From NCBI GenBank assembly GCA_965246925.1, contig OZ251994.1:4037115-4101114 (forward strand): a stretch of DNA of 64,000 nt, in the 5' to 3' direction. Below are positions 18,231 to 29,521 of the stretch, one piece after another (the first letter of the stretch is position 1; each line of letters starts with the position of its first letter). The notes under the pieces are model-generated. The model was given only the letters and a program-made list of their open reading frames with translations, was not told the DNA's origin and did no database searches. A program made the position numbers and the translations under genes. Source of the DNA: JANPPS01 sp965246925 (lineage in GTDB: Bacteria; Pseudomonadota; Alphaproteobacteria; Acetobacterales; Acetobacteraceae).

Positions 18231-18866
18231 ATGTTCCTCACCCTCCTCCGCAGTGCCGCTCTGGGTGCCGCGTTGACGGCAATGGCCGCACCGGCTCATG
18301 CGCTCACCTTTAGCAACGGCAGCGCCACCATTACCGGCACCACTTTCAGCATAGCGCCAAACACCTTCTACGAAACGTTCACCGTCACGAACACCTCGAC
18401 CTCCAACGCTATCATCAAGATCGAAATTCCCGAGATCACGCTGGGCGACCTAAAGTTCGCACCGGCGCCATCCGCCTCCGCCATCAGTGCGTTCCTTGTT
18501 GCTTTCAATCCGGCGCTTCCCGTGGGCTGGGCCGCAACGGAGACCGCCACACCAACCATCGTGGGCTCGGGCCTCTATAGCGGCATCGCGGCCGGGTATG
18601 TCGAACTAACGACTTTCCTAACTGGGATAGCCCCCGGCGCGACGCTGTCGTTCAACGCCCAGATCCCCACGCTCAGCACCACGAACGCAGCCTTCGGTTT
18701 AAGCTTTGCCGCGAGCGAGGGCGTCGCCGCATTCACCGGCGTGATCGATCCGCCCATTCCCAACACCAATCCGCCGGCCACCACCGTGCCCGAGCCTGTG
18801 AGCCTGGCCGTCCTCGCAGCCGGCCTCACGAGCCTCATGGGCCTCCGCCGCTGCAAACGCGGCTGA
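18231..18866 (+). CDS. PEP-CTERM sorting domain protein
   Basis: A 211-residue exported protein. It has a signal peptide ending PAHA near residue 24, a threonine-, serine- and alanine-rich body of probable beta structure, and the C-terminal sorting signal: VPEPVSLAVL, a hydrophobic helix, then RRCKRG. Such signals are recognised by an exosortase, usually in strains that make an exopolysaccharide. No exosortase lies in the window. The 155 bases upstream are AT-rich compared with the surroundings and contain a 6-base inverted repeat (TTCTCA at 18204, TGAGAA at 18214) just before the ribosome binding region, which may be regulatory. Confidence 0.88.
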   Translation: MFLTLLRSAALGAALTAMAAPAHALTFSNGSATITGTTFSIAPNTFYETFTVTNTSTSNAIIKIEIPEITLGDLKFAPAPSASAISAFLVAFNPALPVGWAATETATPTIVGSGLYSGIAAGYVELTTFLTGIAPGATLSFNAQIPTLSTTNAAFGLSFAASEGVAAFTGVIDPPIPNTNPPATTVPEPVSLAVLAAGLTSLMGLRRCKRG

Positions 18867-18939
18867 GGGCTAACGGGTATCCGGGGTGCCTAGGCCCGCT
18901 TGTCCCGCCGAAGAACGCCCTTTACAAGTGCCAACGCCT

Positions 18940-20865
18940 CTAAGGTGGCAAACGCGCGAGCGTGCCAGCACGCGCTGCTTCGATTGCGGCCGTGGCGTCC
19001 TCTGCTAGCAAAAGGCGGTCCGCCGTTAGGCGCGCGGCCGCCTCCCGCACCGCGTTCACGTAGGAGTCCGGCGCCGGGTAGCGCTCAGCCAATGACGGAC
19101 GAGGGTCGCCCGCCGCCTCCCGCTCGGCCTTGGTCGCGGCCAACGCGATAGCGCCGCCCATCTGCGTACAGAGATTCTGCGGCCCCTCGGCGCCCGTCAC
19201 AGGGTTCCAGCCGGTATAGGTCGCGCGCGGGGCCGCAATGATCGGCAGCCGCAGCCCGGCAATGGCGTTGCCGTCGATCCCCGCCCTGGGAACATACAGC
19301 GGATAGGTGCCGTGCACCTCCGGCAAGCGCGGGCCCGGCGTGATGAACTCGCCCCGGACATACTGCGCGTGGTAACCCAAGGACGGGATCGGCACCGGAT
19401 AAACGTCGGCGGCCGTCACCAGGGTTCCAGATGCCAAAGTCGGCACTCGGCTGCCCGGCGGCTCCACCCCATCCGCGACCCATGCCTGCATGGCCGTCAG
19501 CAACGCCCGCAGCGCCGGCCCCGCGTTCAATGGATTGAGCGGCAGCGCGCAGCCCGGATTGCGGCTCGCGGTCATGTCAAAGGCGCTGAGATGCGGCGCG
19601 CCAGCCACCATGTAGCCGCGCACGTTCGGCGGCAGAGCGATGTGGTTGCCGCGCGTATCAGTCACCAGCAGGCTGCCTTCCGAGCCCCAGTATTCGAACT
19701 CCGAATCCATCTGCATAATCTTGGGGCACGTGTTGCTTAGGCTGCATCGCGCCAACAGCCCATCCCGCCGCCCGCTGACCACGTCTTCCATGACAGCATA
19801 GGTGAACGGAAACTGCAGCACCGGGAACAGCCGGTCATATTGCGGCCCGGGGTTGCGTCCGGGCTGGGCGAACCGCGCGTTGGTGAAACTGCGGCGGGCC
19901 CCGGGGATCAGCGGCATCATACCCTCCCACACTACCCGCCCGGCCTCGTCCTGGGTCATGCCGAAATACAGCGCGTCCCGCAGCACGCGCCCCGATTGCG
20001 ACACCCCGACAGCGATGGCGCGGGCCGGACGGTCGAGCGCGAGCGGGTTTTGCGGGCTGGTCTCGTGCCGCAAATACGACGTGACGTCCCGCATGGCTGC
20101 CAAACCCATGCCCGTCACGCGGGGATCGCGGGCGGTGTAGGTCAGCTCGTATAGCGAGTCCTGCGCCAGGCCCGGCGGCCGCGTGATCTCGATCGTGCTG
20201 TCATCGGCCCAGCTGAACGACAAACCCTCCGGCGCCGCCCGCGCATCGTCGGCGCGGGGGCGCACCGTAAGCTGCGCCGTATCGCGGACGGCCGCCGGGT
20301 AGCTGAGCGTAACGCGCTTGGGGCTGGCGGCGTCCGGGAAACTCCACTCTTCGCGGGACGGACCTGTCAGACCGGGCACCGTGGGCACGGTGATCTTGAT
20401 GCCCGGGTTGCCCGGCGCGTCCGCCTGCCAGCCAGCCCAAACCAAGGTGAAACCTTGGCTGAGCAGGAACCCGCGCCCGGCATCGGCCGAGCGCTCGAGC
20501 CGGGTGCCCTGGATCGCGTCGGTTTCATCCGCCCAGCCCGTCAGAAGCTTGCGTCCGCGGTTCAGCACCTCGAAGATCATGGTTCCGTTGGGGTGCGCGG
20601 GGCGTAGGATCACTACGTCCGTCGTGGCCTCCACCCGCCCGGCGGCGTTGCGCGGGGCTAGTTCGATATCGGCGATGACGGCGTTGTGCGGGTCCGCCGG
20701 GTCGAGGCTGATGGTAGCCCGTCCGGTAATCTTCTCGGCCGTCCCCGCACCGCCAAAGAGGCGGTCCTGCAGCGCCGGCTGTTCGCGGGAAAGGATGTCG
20801 AAATGGCTCACCTCGGCGTGAGCGGAGGCGGCGCAGAGCAGGAGGGCAAACAGGATGCGCATCAT
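18940..20865 (-). CDS. Secreted alpha/beta hydrolase domain protein
   Basis: A 641-residue protein with a signal peptide (LFALLLCAASAHA). It belongs to a family of large exported alpha/beta hydrolase-domain proteins of unknown substrate. Landmarks are VILRPAHPNGTMIFEVLNRG, WAGWQADAPG, a nucleophile elbow AVGVSQSGRVLRD, MDSEFEYWGSEGSL, YMVAGAPHLS and a C-terminal GLRLPIIAAPRATYTGWN. It ends six bases before the start of the next gene order-wise: the small hydrolase at 20872-21576 is upstream on the same strand, so the two are probably co-transcribed. Confidence 0.75.
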   Translation of the reverse strand: MMRILFALLLCAASAHAEVSHFDILSREQPALQDRLFGGAGTAEKITGRATISLDPADPHNAVIADIELAPRNAAGRVEATTDVVILRPAHPNGTMIFEVLNRGRKLLTGWADETDAIQGTRLERSADAGRGFLLSQGFTLVWAGWQADAPGNPGIKITVPTVPGLTGPSREEWSFPDAASPKRVTLSYPAAVRDTAQLTVRPRADDARAAPEGLSFSWADDSTIEITRPPGLAQDSLYELTYTARDPRVTGMGLAAMRDVTSYLRHETSPQNPLALDRPARAIAVGVSQSGRVLRDALYFGMTQDEAGRVVWEGMMPLIPGARRSFTNARFAQPGRNPGPQYDRLFPVLQFPFTYAVMEDVVSGRRDGLLARCSLSNTCPKIMQMDSEFEYWGSEGSLLVTDTRGNHIALPPNVRGYMVAGAPHLSAFDMTASRNPGCALPLNPLNAGPALRALLTAMQAWVADGVEPPGSRVPTLASGTLVTAADVYPVPIPSLGYHAQYVRGEFITPGPRLPEVHGTYPLYVPRAGIDGNAIAGLRLPIIAAPRATYTGWNPVTGAEGPQNLCTQMGGAIALAATKAEREAAGDPRPSLAERYPAPDSYVNAVREAAARLTADRLLLAEDATAAIEAARAGTLARLPP

Positions 20866-20871
20866 CGTCCC

Positions 20872-21576
20872 TTACAAAGCAAAGCCGAGCAGATAGTCGG
20901 TGAGGAGGTCCGGGTGGGTCACCATCGCGTCGTGGGTGGCATGAAGGTCGTGCCACTGCCAGGGCTGGGTCCGCGCCCACTGCCGCACGCCTTCGAGCGG
21001 CGCGTAGGGCGGGTTCGTGCAGGCGACATAGGTGGTGGGAACGCCGTTGCCGACCGGATTGCGAATGTTGAGCGGGCTGGTGAACGCCCCGAACGGATGC
21101 GGCGTCATGTGGCGCTGCACCCATTCGGCCTCGGTCCCGGTCACGTTGAATGCGGCTGGCAGCGGGGGCGGGAGGCTCACGCCGCCGCTCGGTTCCGCGG
21201 CCGCCCGCCGGGCTGCGGCGATGGACGGCGGCAGGATGTCCAAGGCGCACTGGCCGGGCTCGATGAGCAACGAGTCGAGGAATACCAACGCCCTGATCCG
21301 CTCCGGCATGCGGTCTGCAACACCGCTGGCGGCCAAACCGCCGAAGGAGTGGCCGACCAGGATGATGTCCTCCAGCTCCTCCATCTCGATCGCCGCCGCC
21401 ACGTCCTGGGTGAACACATCGAGCGTGATCGAGGCGGACATGAGGTGCGCGCGCTCGCCCAGGCCCGTGCAGGTGGGTGTGATGACCCGGTGCCCGGCGC
21501 CCCGCAGCCGGTCCGCCACATGCCGCCAGCACCAGCCGCCGTGCCAGGCACCGTGGATCAGGACGAAATCCGGCAT
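20872..21576 (-). CDS. Alpha/beta fold hydrolase (esterase-like)
   Basis: A 234-residue cytosolic hydrolase of the plant-esterase/hydroxynitrile-lyase type. It opens VLIHGAWHGGWCWRHVAD (oxyanion hole HGAW), has the nucleophile elbow VGHSFGGLAA, and ends ATHDAMVTHPDLL with the catalytic histidine. The substrate is unknown. It lies six bases upstream of the large secreted hydrolase and is divergent to the glycosyltransferase pair. Confidence 0.8.
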   Translation of the reverse strand: MPDFVLIHGAWHGGWCWRHVADRLRGAGHRVITPTCTGLGERAHLMSASITLDVFTQDVAAAIEMEELEDIILVGHSFGGLAASGVADRMPERIRALVFLDSLLIEPGQCALDILPPSIAAARRAAAEPSGGVSLPPPLPAAFNVTGTEAEWVQRHMTPHPFGAFTSPLNIRNPVGNGVPTTYVACTNPPYAPLEGVRQWARTQPWQWHDLHATHDAMVTHPDLLTDYLLGFAL

Positions 21577-21716
21577 GTTGTTCTCCGTAACTAGCGGACC
21601 TTTGTGCCACTGTTTGCTGGCGCTGTGCAGGGCAAAGCGGTGGCTCTGGCTGGCGCGGGTGTCCGTGGTAGGTCTTTGTTAATAAAGTCGCGGTATAACG
21701 AATCGCGTGAAAACCT

Positions 21717-22982
21717 TTGCCAGTCCCTATCGAGAGCTCTCGCCGCGCCCTTTTTATCAGTCCGATGCTCCCCCCGCGGTCGGAGGCGGACCGGGGGGGG
21801 ATGCACCGCCGGGTCGGGCTGTTTCTACGCGCCCTCGCCACAGTGTGCCCATCCATCGATGCGCTGCATATCGTGCCGCCCGAGCTGCTCGGCCGGGCCG
21901 GGCCGGCGCTGGACGAGGCACAATCTGCGTTTTGGGGCGTCGGCCTGCGCGTACACCTCACCGCCCGGCGTACACGGAAGGAGACGGCATGGAAGCATTA
22001 CGGGGCAGGCGTGTTCCGCGCGGCCGAGCAGCCCGCTCTCCGCAGCTATGGCGGGCCCGCGTTGGCGAACGAGGTCGGACGTCACCTGGCCACGCGGCCC
22101 GGCCTGGTGTTGGTTGATCGGCTGGAAGCCATGCTGCCTGTGCTGAATAGCAGTGTGCGTCCGGTCCGGCTGTTGCTAGACCTGAACGACGTCGAGCACA
22201 AACTACGCTGGGGCAGCTTGGCGGGCGCGCGTCCATTGGAGCGCGCGTCTGGTCTAATGCAGCTACCGGCCCTGACGCTGGCGGAGCGGCGCGCGGTGCA
22301 GGCCGCCGAATACAGCACGGTCTGCTCCGCGCTGGACCGCGCGCACCTGCGGCGGCTGGGCTTCGGGCCGAGGCTGGAGGTCGTACCGAACGCCGTCACG
22401 CTGCCGGACGCTCCACCGGGGCTGGGCACGCTCCCGTCCGTGCTGTTCCTGGGCGCCTGCACATACGCGCCTAACCACCAGGCGGCCGAGCGCCTGGCGC
22501 TTCGCATCTGGCCGCTAATCCGCGCCCGCCTACCCGGCGCCACGTTGATCCTGGCCGGCAAGGGGACCGACCGCCTGCCGTCGCGCAATCAGGCGCCGGA
22601 GGGCATAGACTACCGCGGCTTCGTTCCGGATTTGGCTGCGCTCTACGCGGAGACCCGGGTGGTGTGCTGCCCCCTGCTGCAAGGCAGCGGCACCAGGCTC
22701 AAGCTGATCGAAGCCGCCGCCTACGCCCGCCCTATCGTCAGCACCCGGCTGGGCGCGGAAGGCCTGAATTTTACGGACGGCGCGGAGATCTTATTGCGCG
22801 AACGGGACGAGGATATCGCGCTGGCCTGCGTGGACCTGCTGACGGATCATGCGGCCTGCCTCAGGCTAGGCGATGCCTGCCGGGCAAAGATGGCAGCCCT
22901 TTACAATGCTGACACAATCCAGCAGCAGATCGTGTCTATCATGCAGAAGATTGCCGAAGCAGGAACCGCCTATGACACTTAA
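21717..22982 (+). CDS. Glycosyltransferase (GT4-like)
   Basis: A 421-residue GT-B glycosyltransferase. The N-terminal half begins ALFISPMLPPRSEADRGG; the C-terminal nucleotide-sugar domain has VLFLGACTYAPNHQAAERL, ATLILAGKG, IDYRGFVPDLAALYAE and GSGTRLKLIEAAAYARPIVS. TTG 21717 is the only normal start upstream of the first beta strand, because a stop lies nine bases before it. It overlaps the FkbM gene by 11 bases, so the pair probably acts on one cell-surface glycan. Confidence 0.85.
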   Translation: MPVPIESSRRALFISPMLPPRSEADRGGMHRRVGLFLRALATVCPSIDALHIVPPELLGRAGPALDEAQSAFWGVGLRVHLTARRTRKETAWKHYGAGVFRAAEQPALRSYGGPALANEVGRHLATRPGLVLVDRLEAMLPVLNSSVRPVRLLLDLNDVEHKLRWGSLAGARPLERASGLMQLPALTLAERRAVQAAEYSTVCSALDRAHLRRLGFGPRLEVVPNAVTLPDAPPGLGTLPSVLFLGACTYAPNHQAAERLALRIWPLIRARLPGATLILAGKGTDRLPSRNQAPEGIDYRGFVPDLAALYAETRVVCCPLLQGSGTRLKLIEAAAYARPIVSTRLGAEGLNFTDGAEILLRERDEDIALACVDLLTDHAACLRLGDACRAKMAALYNADTIQQQIVSIMQKIAEAGTAYDT

Positions 22983-23733
22983 GCGTAACATAGCCAATTT
23001 GATCGAGCGCTTATCTGGCAATCTCGTCTTGGCACCCACGGACCTGCTTTCCCGCGCCGAGGCCCTGAACATATCTAAACTCTTCAAATACCTGAACGTG
23101 GACTGCGCATTCGATATTGGGGCCAATGACGGCCAATATGCCGACCGCCTTCGGGATGAAATCGGCTTTCGCGGCCCGATCATCTCATACGAGCCGATCC
23201 CAAGCATGGCGCAGCGTATGAAGGACCGGAAGGAACGCAGCGCCTGGCCATGGTACATCGAGGCTATGGCGATGGACCGGGAGGCCGGACCGGCGGTGTT
23301 CCACGTCGCGCAGGAAAATCAGTTCAGCTCACTGCATACGCCCGCCGCCGAACAGGATGCCGGCATTGCGGACGGCATCAAGACCTCGCTGGACGTGACG
23401 GTGCAGCGCTCGACCCTCGCGCTCGAACTACCAGCCTGGCAGGCCAAGCTGGGCTTCCGCCGTCCTTTTTTGAAGATGGATACGCAGGGCAACGAGATGG
23501 CCATCATCGAAGGCGCGGGCCCGGCGCTGCGCACGTTCGTGGGCATCCAAACGGAACTCGCTATGCGCCCCCTATACGATGGCGCACCGGGCTACGCGCA
23601 AGTGTTGGAGGCGTTAGCGCAAAGTGGCTTCGCACCGACCGCGTTCCTCCGCAGCAATGAGGACCATTTCCCCGGCATGTTCGACGTGGACTGCCTACTC
23701 TACAACACCGCGCTAGCCGCAACCTCCGGCTAG
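22972..23733 (+). CDS. FkbM-family SAM-dependent methyltransferase
   Basis: A 253-residue methyltransferase. The SAM-binding loop is CAFDIGANDGQYADRL and the FkbM block is FLKMDTQGNEMAIIEGAG, with FVGIQTELAMRPLYDG after it. Members methylate hydroxyl groups on sugars or polyketides; the overlap with the glycosyltransferase suggests O-methylation of a surface sugar. The ATG at 22972 overlaps the upstream gene; a longer opening from 22873 reads through that gene's frame shadow. Confidence 0.85.
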   Translation: MTLKRNIANLIERLSGNLVLAPTDLLSRAEALNISKLFKYLNVDCAFDIGANDGQYADRLRDEIGFRGPIISYEPIPSMAQRMKDRKERSAWPWYIEAMAMDREAGPAVFHVAQENQFSSLHTPAAEQDAGIADGIKTSLDVTVQRSTLALELPAWQAKLGFRRPFLKMDTQGNEMAIIEGAGPALRTFVGIQTELAMRPLYDGAPGYAQVLEALAQSGFAPTAFLRSNEDHFPGMFDVDCLLYNTALAATSG

Positions 23734-23742
23734 CGGCCGCGG

Positions 23743-25536
<1,794 letters not shown>

Positions 25537-25554
25537 GGTTGGATTCCTTTCTGC

Positions 25555-25664
25555 CCCTCTCCCGCTGGCGGGAGAGGGCTGGGATGAGGGTGGGGTGACA
25601 CTCAAGGGCCTGCGCCAGTTGACAGACCCTCACCCCGGCCCTCTCCCGCAAGGGGGAGAGGGGG
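25555..25664. repeat. Pair of inverted REP-like palindromes
   Basis: Two GC-rich palindromes sit in the gap between the acyl-CoA dehydrogenase and the hydroxyacyl-CoA dehydrogenase. The first has an 11-bp stem (CCCTCTCCCGC, 25555-25565, with 25568-25578); the second pairs CCCTCTCCC (25639-25647) with GGGAGAGGG (25654-25662). Each has a flanking CACCCC-type arm and the two are in opposite orientation. The same core recurs at 41601-41633. Confidence 0.8.
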
Positions 25665-25672
25665 AAGGCACG

Positions 25673-27949
25673 TCAGTTCCGCAACGGCTTACCGGTTGCC
25701 AGCATGTGCTCCGTCCGCGCGAGGCTCGCCGGGTTGCGGACCAGCGTCATGAATCCCTCGCGCTCCAAGGAGGTAAGGTCGTCCTCGGTCAATACATCCA
25801 GCGCGTCCGCGTCCCCGCCCGTCAGCACCCGGGCGACCGCCTTGCTCACCACCACGTCATGCGGCGTGGCCTTGCCCTGGGCCGCGAACCCGTCCACCGC
25901 GAGGTCTAGCGCCACGCGTCCGCCCGGGCCCGGCAGGCGGTATTCGGCCGGCTTCGGCGGCTGATACCCTTCTGCCAGCGCCAGCACCTTGGCCTTCGCG
26001 TCATACAGCAGCCGGTCCCGGTTCATGGTGATCCCATCCGTGGGACGCAGGTAGCCGAGGCCCATCGCCTGCGCCGCCGACTTGCTGACCTGCGCCGTGC
26101 TGATGATCTCGAACGCCTTGGCCACCGCCGGCATCGGGCCGCGCGGGATGGCTGGGTTGGCCTGCCAGCGGGCCAGCAGCTCCTTGCAGCCGCCCCAGCC
26201 CGGCAGCAGGCCCACGCCGACCTCGACCAGCCCGGTATAGGTCTCGCTATGCGCCTGCACCGCGGCCGAGTGCATCAGGATCTCGCACCCGCCGCCCAGC
26301 GCCATGCCGGACGGCGCCGACACGACGGGGAACGGCGCGTATTTCAACGCCTTGTAGGTCGCCTGTCCGCCCGCAACGCCCTGCTCGATCACCGGCCAGG
26401 CCGCAACGTTGGCGGCGAACATGGCGATGCCCAAATTGGCGCCGACGGTGAAGTTCTCACCCTCGTTATAGATCACCATGCCCTTATACGACTTCGCCAC
26501 CAGCTCGATCGACTTGCCCAGCAACGCCATGATCTCCGCATCGAGCGAGTTCATCTTGCTGGTGAACTCGAAGCACAGCACGCCGTCACCGATGTCCCAC
26601 ACGCTCGCGGACGCATTCCTCAGCACCGGCTTCGCGGCCCGCTTGACGTCCGCCAGCAGCAGCACGCCCTCCGCGCGCCGGACCTCGGCATACTCGCCGG
26701 CCACCGTCAGGCATTCGAGCCGCCCGGCCTCGGTGCGGTAGAACGGCTTCCGGAACCCGAGCAGCGGCGGCACCGGCTTGCCCTCGGCCGTGAGTTGGTC
26801 CGCGAGCCACCCGGCGCCCAGCCGGTCCAGGATCTCGAACGGACCCTGCCCCCAGCCATAGCCGAGCCGCATGGCCTGATCGACGCTCGGGATGTCATCC
26901 ACGATCTCCGGCACCAGCGCTGCGGCATACGACAGCGTCTGCACCAGCACGGCCCGCGCGTATTCGCCGGCCGGGCTGGAATGCTGCACCAGCGCCAGCA
27001 AGTCCTTACGGCCCGCATCCACCGCCTCGAGCTTCGGCTTCTCCGATACGGCATAGTCGCCGGTCACGAGGTCGATGCTTTCCTTGATCTTGGACTTCGG
27101 CATGCGGTAGAAGCCGCCCTTACCCTTCCGGCCAATATTGCCGTCCGCAATCATCTTCATGATCACCGGATGCACCTTGAAGATGCGCCGGTAATCGTCC
27201 TCCGCCGGCAGGCTCATCAGCAGCGATTGTGCAATGAGCGGCATGAGGTCGAGCCCGACCAGGTCCACCAAGCCGAACACGCCCGTCTTGGGGATGCCCA
27301 TCGGGCGATGAATGGCGTCCGCCTCTTCGACGCTCAGGCCGCGGGCGATCGCCTCGTTGATCGCCGCCGTGATCCAATAGGTGCCGATCCGGTTGGCGAT
27401 GAAGCCCGGCGTGTCATGGCAGTGCACCACGCCCTTGCCCAGCCGAACATCGCACAGCGACGCCAGCTCCTGGCCGACCGCGGGCCGGGTATCGGGACCG
27501 GTGACCAGCTCCAGCAGCCGCATATAGCGCGGCGGGTTGAAGAAATGCGTGATACAGAAATCGGCCTTGAACTGGTCCGATTGCTTCTTCACCAGGCTCC
27601 GCAGCGGAATGGTGCTGGTGTTGGAGCTGACGATGCTGCCGGGCTTCCGCACCGCGTCGATCCGGTCATACATCGCCCGCTTGGCCGCGAGGTCCTCAAT
27701 CACGACCTCGATGATCCAATCGCACGCCGCCAGCCCCGACAGGTCGTCGAAGCTGCCCGGCGTGATCAGGCGCGCCGCGTCCGGCGTCATCAACGGCTGC
27801 GGCTCGGCCTTCTTCAGCTTGTCGATCGCGCCCTTTGCCCGGTCGTCCATATCCAGCAGCAGCACGGGCAGCCCGGCATTGGCCAGATGCGCCGCGATCC
27901 CCGCCCCCATCAGCCCGGCGCCCAGCACGGCGCAGCGTTCGATCGGCAT
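25673..27949 (-). CDS. 3-hydroxyacyl-CoA dehydrogenase / enoyl-CoA hydratase (FadJ/FadB-type, HAD domain first)
   Basis: A 758-residue bifunctional beta-oxidation enzyme. The NAD-binding hydroxyacyl dehydrogenase domain comes first (VLGAGLMGAGIAAHLANAG at 8-26, ITHFFNPPRYMRLLELV, GKGVVHCHDTPGFIANRIG), and the crotonase-like domain is C-terminal (TSKMNSLDAEIMALL, FTVGANLGIAMF, PSGMALGGGCEILMHS). This order is reversed relative to E. coli FadB and common in alphaproteobacteria. It starts 4 bases after the thiolase stop on the minus strand. Confidence 0.93.
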   Translation of the reverse strand: MPIERCAVLGAGLMGAGIAAHLANAGLPVLLLDMDDRAKGAIDKLKKAEPQPLMTPDAARLITPGSFDDLSGLAACDWIIEVVIEDLAAKRAMYDRIDAVRKPGSIVSSNTSTIPLRSLVKKQSDQFKADFCITHFFNPPRYMRLLELVTGPDTRPAVGQELASLCDVRLGKGVVHCHDTPGFIANRIGTYWITAAINEAIARGLSVEEADAIHRPMGIPKTGVFGLVDLVGLDLMPLIAQSLLMSLPAEDDYRRIFKVHPVIMKMIADGNIGRKGKGGFYRMPKSKIKESIDLVTGDYAVSEKPKLEAVDAGRKDLLALVQHSSPAGEYARAVLVQTLSYAAALVPEIVDDIPSVDQAMRLGYGWGQGPFEILDRLGAGWLADQLTAEGKPVPPLLGFRKPFYRTEAGRLECLTVAGEYAEVRRAEGVLLLADVKRAAKPVLRNASASVWDIGDGVLCFEFTSKMNSLDAEIMALLGKSIELVAKSYKGMVIYNEGENFTVGANLGIAMFAANVAAWPVIEQGVAGGQATYKALKYAPFPVVSAPSGMALGGGCEILMHSAAVQAHSETYTGLVEVGVGLLPGWGGCKELLARWQANPAIPRGPMPAVAKAFEIISTAQVSKSAAQAMGLGYLRPTDGITMNRDRLLYDAKAKVLALAEGYQPPKPAEYRLPGPGGRVALDLAVDGFAAQGKATPHDVVVSKAVARVLTGGDADALDVLTEDDLTSLEREGFMTLVRNPASLARTEHMLATGKPLRN

Positions 27950-27952
27950 GTC

Positions 27953-29101
27953 CTAGGCCCTCGTGAGGATAGTAGCCGTGCCCTGCCCGCCGCCCACGCA
28001 CATGGTGGCCAGCGCGTGCTTGCCGCCGGTCCGCGCCAGCAACGACGCCGCCTTGCCGGTGATCCGCGCCCCGGATGCGCCCAGCGGATGGCCGAGCGCG
28101 ATGGCACCCCCGTCAAGATTGACCTTGGCGTGATCCAGCATCAAGTCCCGCTCGACCGCCAGCGCCTGGGCCGCGAACGCCTCGTTCAGCTCGACCACGT
28201 CCATCGCCTCGATCTGCAAGCCGGCCCGTGCCAGCGCCTTCCGCGCGGACGGCACCGGGCCGATGCCCATGATGTCGGGGGCGCAACCGGCGACAGCCAT
28301 GCTCTCGATGCGCGCCAGGACCGGCAGCCCATGCTTCTCCGCATAGGCCGCGCTGGCCACCAGCACCGCCGCCGCTCCGTCGGTCAGCGGCGAACTGGTG
28401 CCGGCCGTGACCGTCCCGGTGGCGAGGAACGCGGGCTTGAGCCCGGACAGCGCCTCCTCCGTCGTATCGGCGCGGATGCAGCCGTCCTGATCGACCAGGC
28501 CGGCCTTCGTCATGATCGGCACGATCTCGTCCTTGAAATGCCCGCCGGACGCCGCCGCCGCCGCACGCTGCTGCGAGGTGACGGCGAACGCCTGCTGCGC
28601 ATGCCGGTCGATCTGGTAGCGCTCGGCCAAGTTCTCCGCCGTCATGCCCATGCCGATGTAGCTATCCGGCTTTTCCTTCTGCAGGCGCGGGTTCAGCACC
28701 GGGTTGAAGCCCAGCATCGGCACCCGGCTCATGCTCTCGACGCCGCCGCAGACGAACAGCTCGCCCGCCCCGGCGGCGATGGCACCCGCCGCCATGTGCA
28801 CCGCGCTCATGGAACTGCCGCACCAGCGATTGACCTGGCTCCCCGCCGCGGTGATCGGCAGGTCGGCCAGGAAGCCCACGACGCGGCCGATGTTGAAGCC
28901 CTGCTCGCCTTCGGGAAATGCGCAGCCGATGATGATGTCCTCGATGTCGGCCGGGTCGGCCTTGGTCCGCTCCAGCAACGCCCGCACCACCTGCGCCATC
29001 AGATCATCCGGACGCACCCGGGACAGCGCCCCCTTGCCGGCCGGGGTGAAGGGCGAGCGGGCGAAGCCCACGATGACGGCCTTCGTTTGGCTCGCACTCA
29101 T
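27953..29101 (-). CDS. fadA: Acetyl-CoA C-acyltransferase (thiolase)
   Basis: A 382-residue thiolase that removes acetyl-CoA in the last step of beta-oxidation. The acyl-accepting cysteine is in NRWCGSSMSAVH, the second conserved block is NEAFAAQALAVERDL, GGAIALGHPLGASGARI holds the active-site histidine and CVGGGQGTATIL the second cysteine. It overlaps the MerR gene by 4 bases (ATGA), so it is translationally coupled to its regulator. Confidence 0.95.
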   Translation of the reverse strand: MSASQTKAVIVGFARSPFTPAGKGALSRVRPDDLMAQVVRALLERTKADPADIEDIIIGCAFPEGEQGFNIGRVVGFLADLPITAAGSQVNRWCGSSMSAVHMAAGAIAAGAGELFVCGGVESMSRVPMLGFNPVLNPRLQKEKPDSYIGMGMTAENLAERYQIDRHAQQAFAVTSQQRAAAAASGGHFKDEIVPIMTKAGLVDQDGCIRADTTEEALSGLKPAFLATGTVTAGTSSPLTDGAAAVLVASAAYAEKHGLPVLARIESMAVAGCAPDIMGIGPVPSARKALARAGLQIEAMDVVELNEAFAAQALAVERDLMLDHAKVNLDGGAIALGHPLGASGARITGKAASLLARTGGKHALATMCVGGGQGTATILTRA

Positions 29102-29508
29102 AATTGTGCACCTTTCCTCGTGTTGTCGTCATTGGCCTGCATGTAGGCGAGCACGTCCTGCTCGATGTCCCGCAATTCGCCCAACGTAATGGTAATGTCT
29201 TCCAGCTGCTGCTCCAGCTCGGATACACGCTGACGTACTGCCGACAGCGTCATGGACATCTGCCGCGCCTTGGTCCGGTCTGCATCATACAGCTCCAGGA
29301 ACTCCCGGATGTCCGACAGGCTGAACCCTAACCGCTTGCCCCGGAGGATAAGCTGCAGCCGGGCGCGGTCCCGCTTGGTATAGACCCGGTTCGGCCCCAC
29401 CCGCTGCGGCGCGATCAGCCCCTGATCCTCGTAGAAGCGGATCGCCCGCGGAGAGAGCGAGAACTCGGTCGCCAGTTCGCCAATGGTGAAAAGGGTCGCC
29501 ACCGCCAT
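29098..29508 (-). CDS. MerR-family regulator of fatty-acid/branched-chain degradation (LiuR-like)
   Basis: A 136-residue regulator. FTIGELATEFSLSPRAIRFYEDQGLI is too long to quote in full but spans residues 7-32 and is the MerR winged helix; a coiled-coil dimerisation helix follows (RQRVSELEQQLEDITITLGE). No cysteine metal site is seen, so the ligand is probably an acyl-CoA as for LiuR. ATG 29508 is chosen because the helix-turn-helix starts right after it; upstream in-frame codons are unlike the family. It is the first gene of the beta-oxidation operon and has a palindromic site 14 bases upstream. Confidence 0.88.
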   Translation of the reverse strand: MAVATLFTIGELATEFSLSPRAIRFYEDQGLIAPQRVGPNRVYTKRDRARLQLILRGKRLGFSLSDIREFLELYDADRTKARQMSMTLSAVRQRVSELEQQLEDITITLGELRDIEQDVLAYMQANDDNTRKGAQL

Positions 29509-29521
29509 CTCCGTAAGCCTA

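Noticed and set aside
26249..29146. A 965-codon open frame on the plus strand opposite fadA and the hydroxyacyl-CoA dehydrogenase gene.
   Set aside because: It is rich in Arg, His, Gln and Ala, shows no domain, and is the expected antisense shadow of GC-rich coding DNA whose sense strand holds two well-recognised enzymes.
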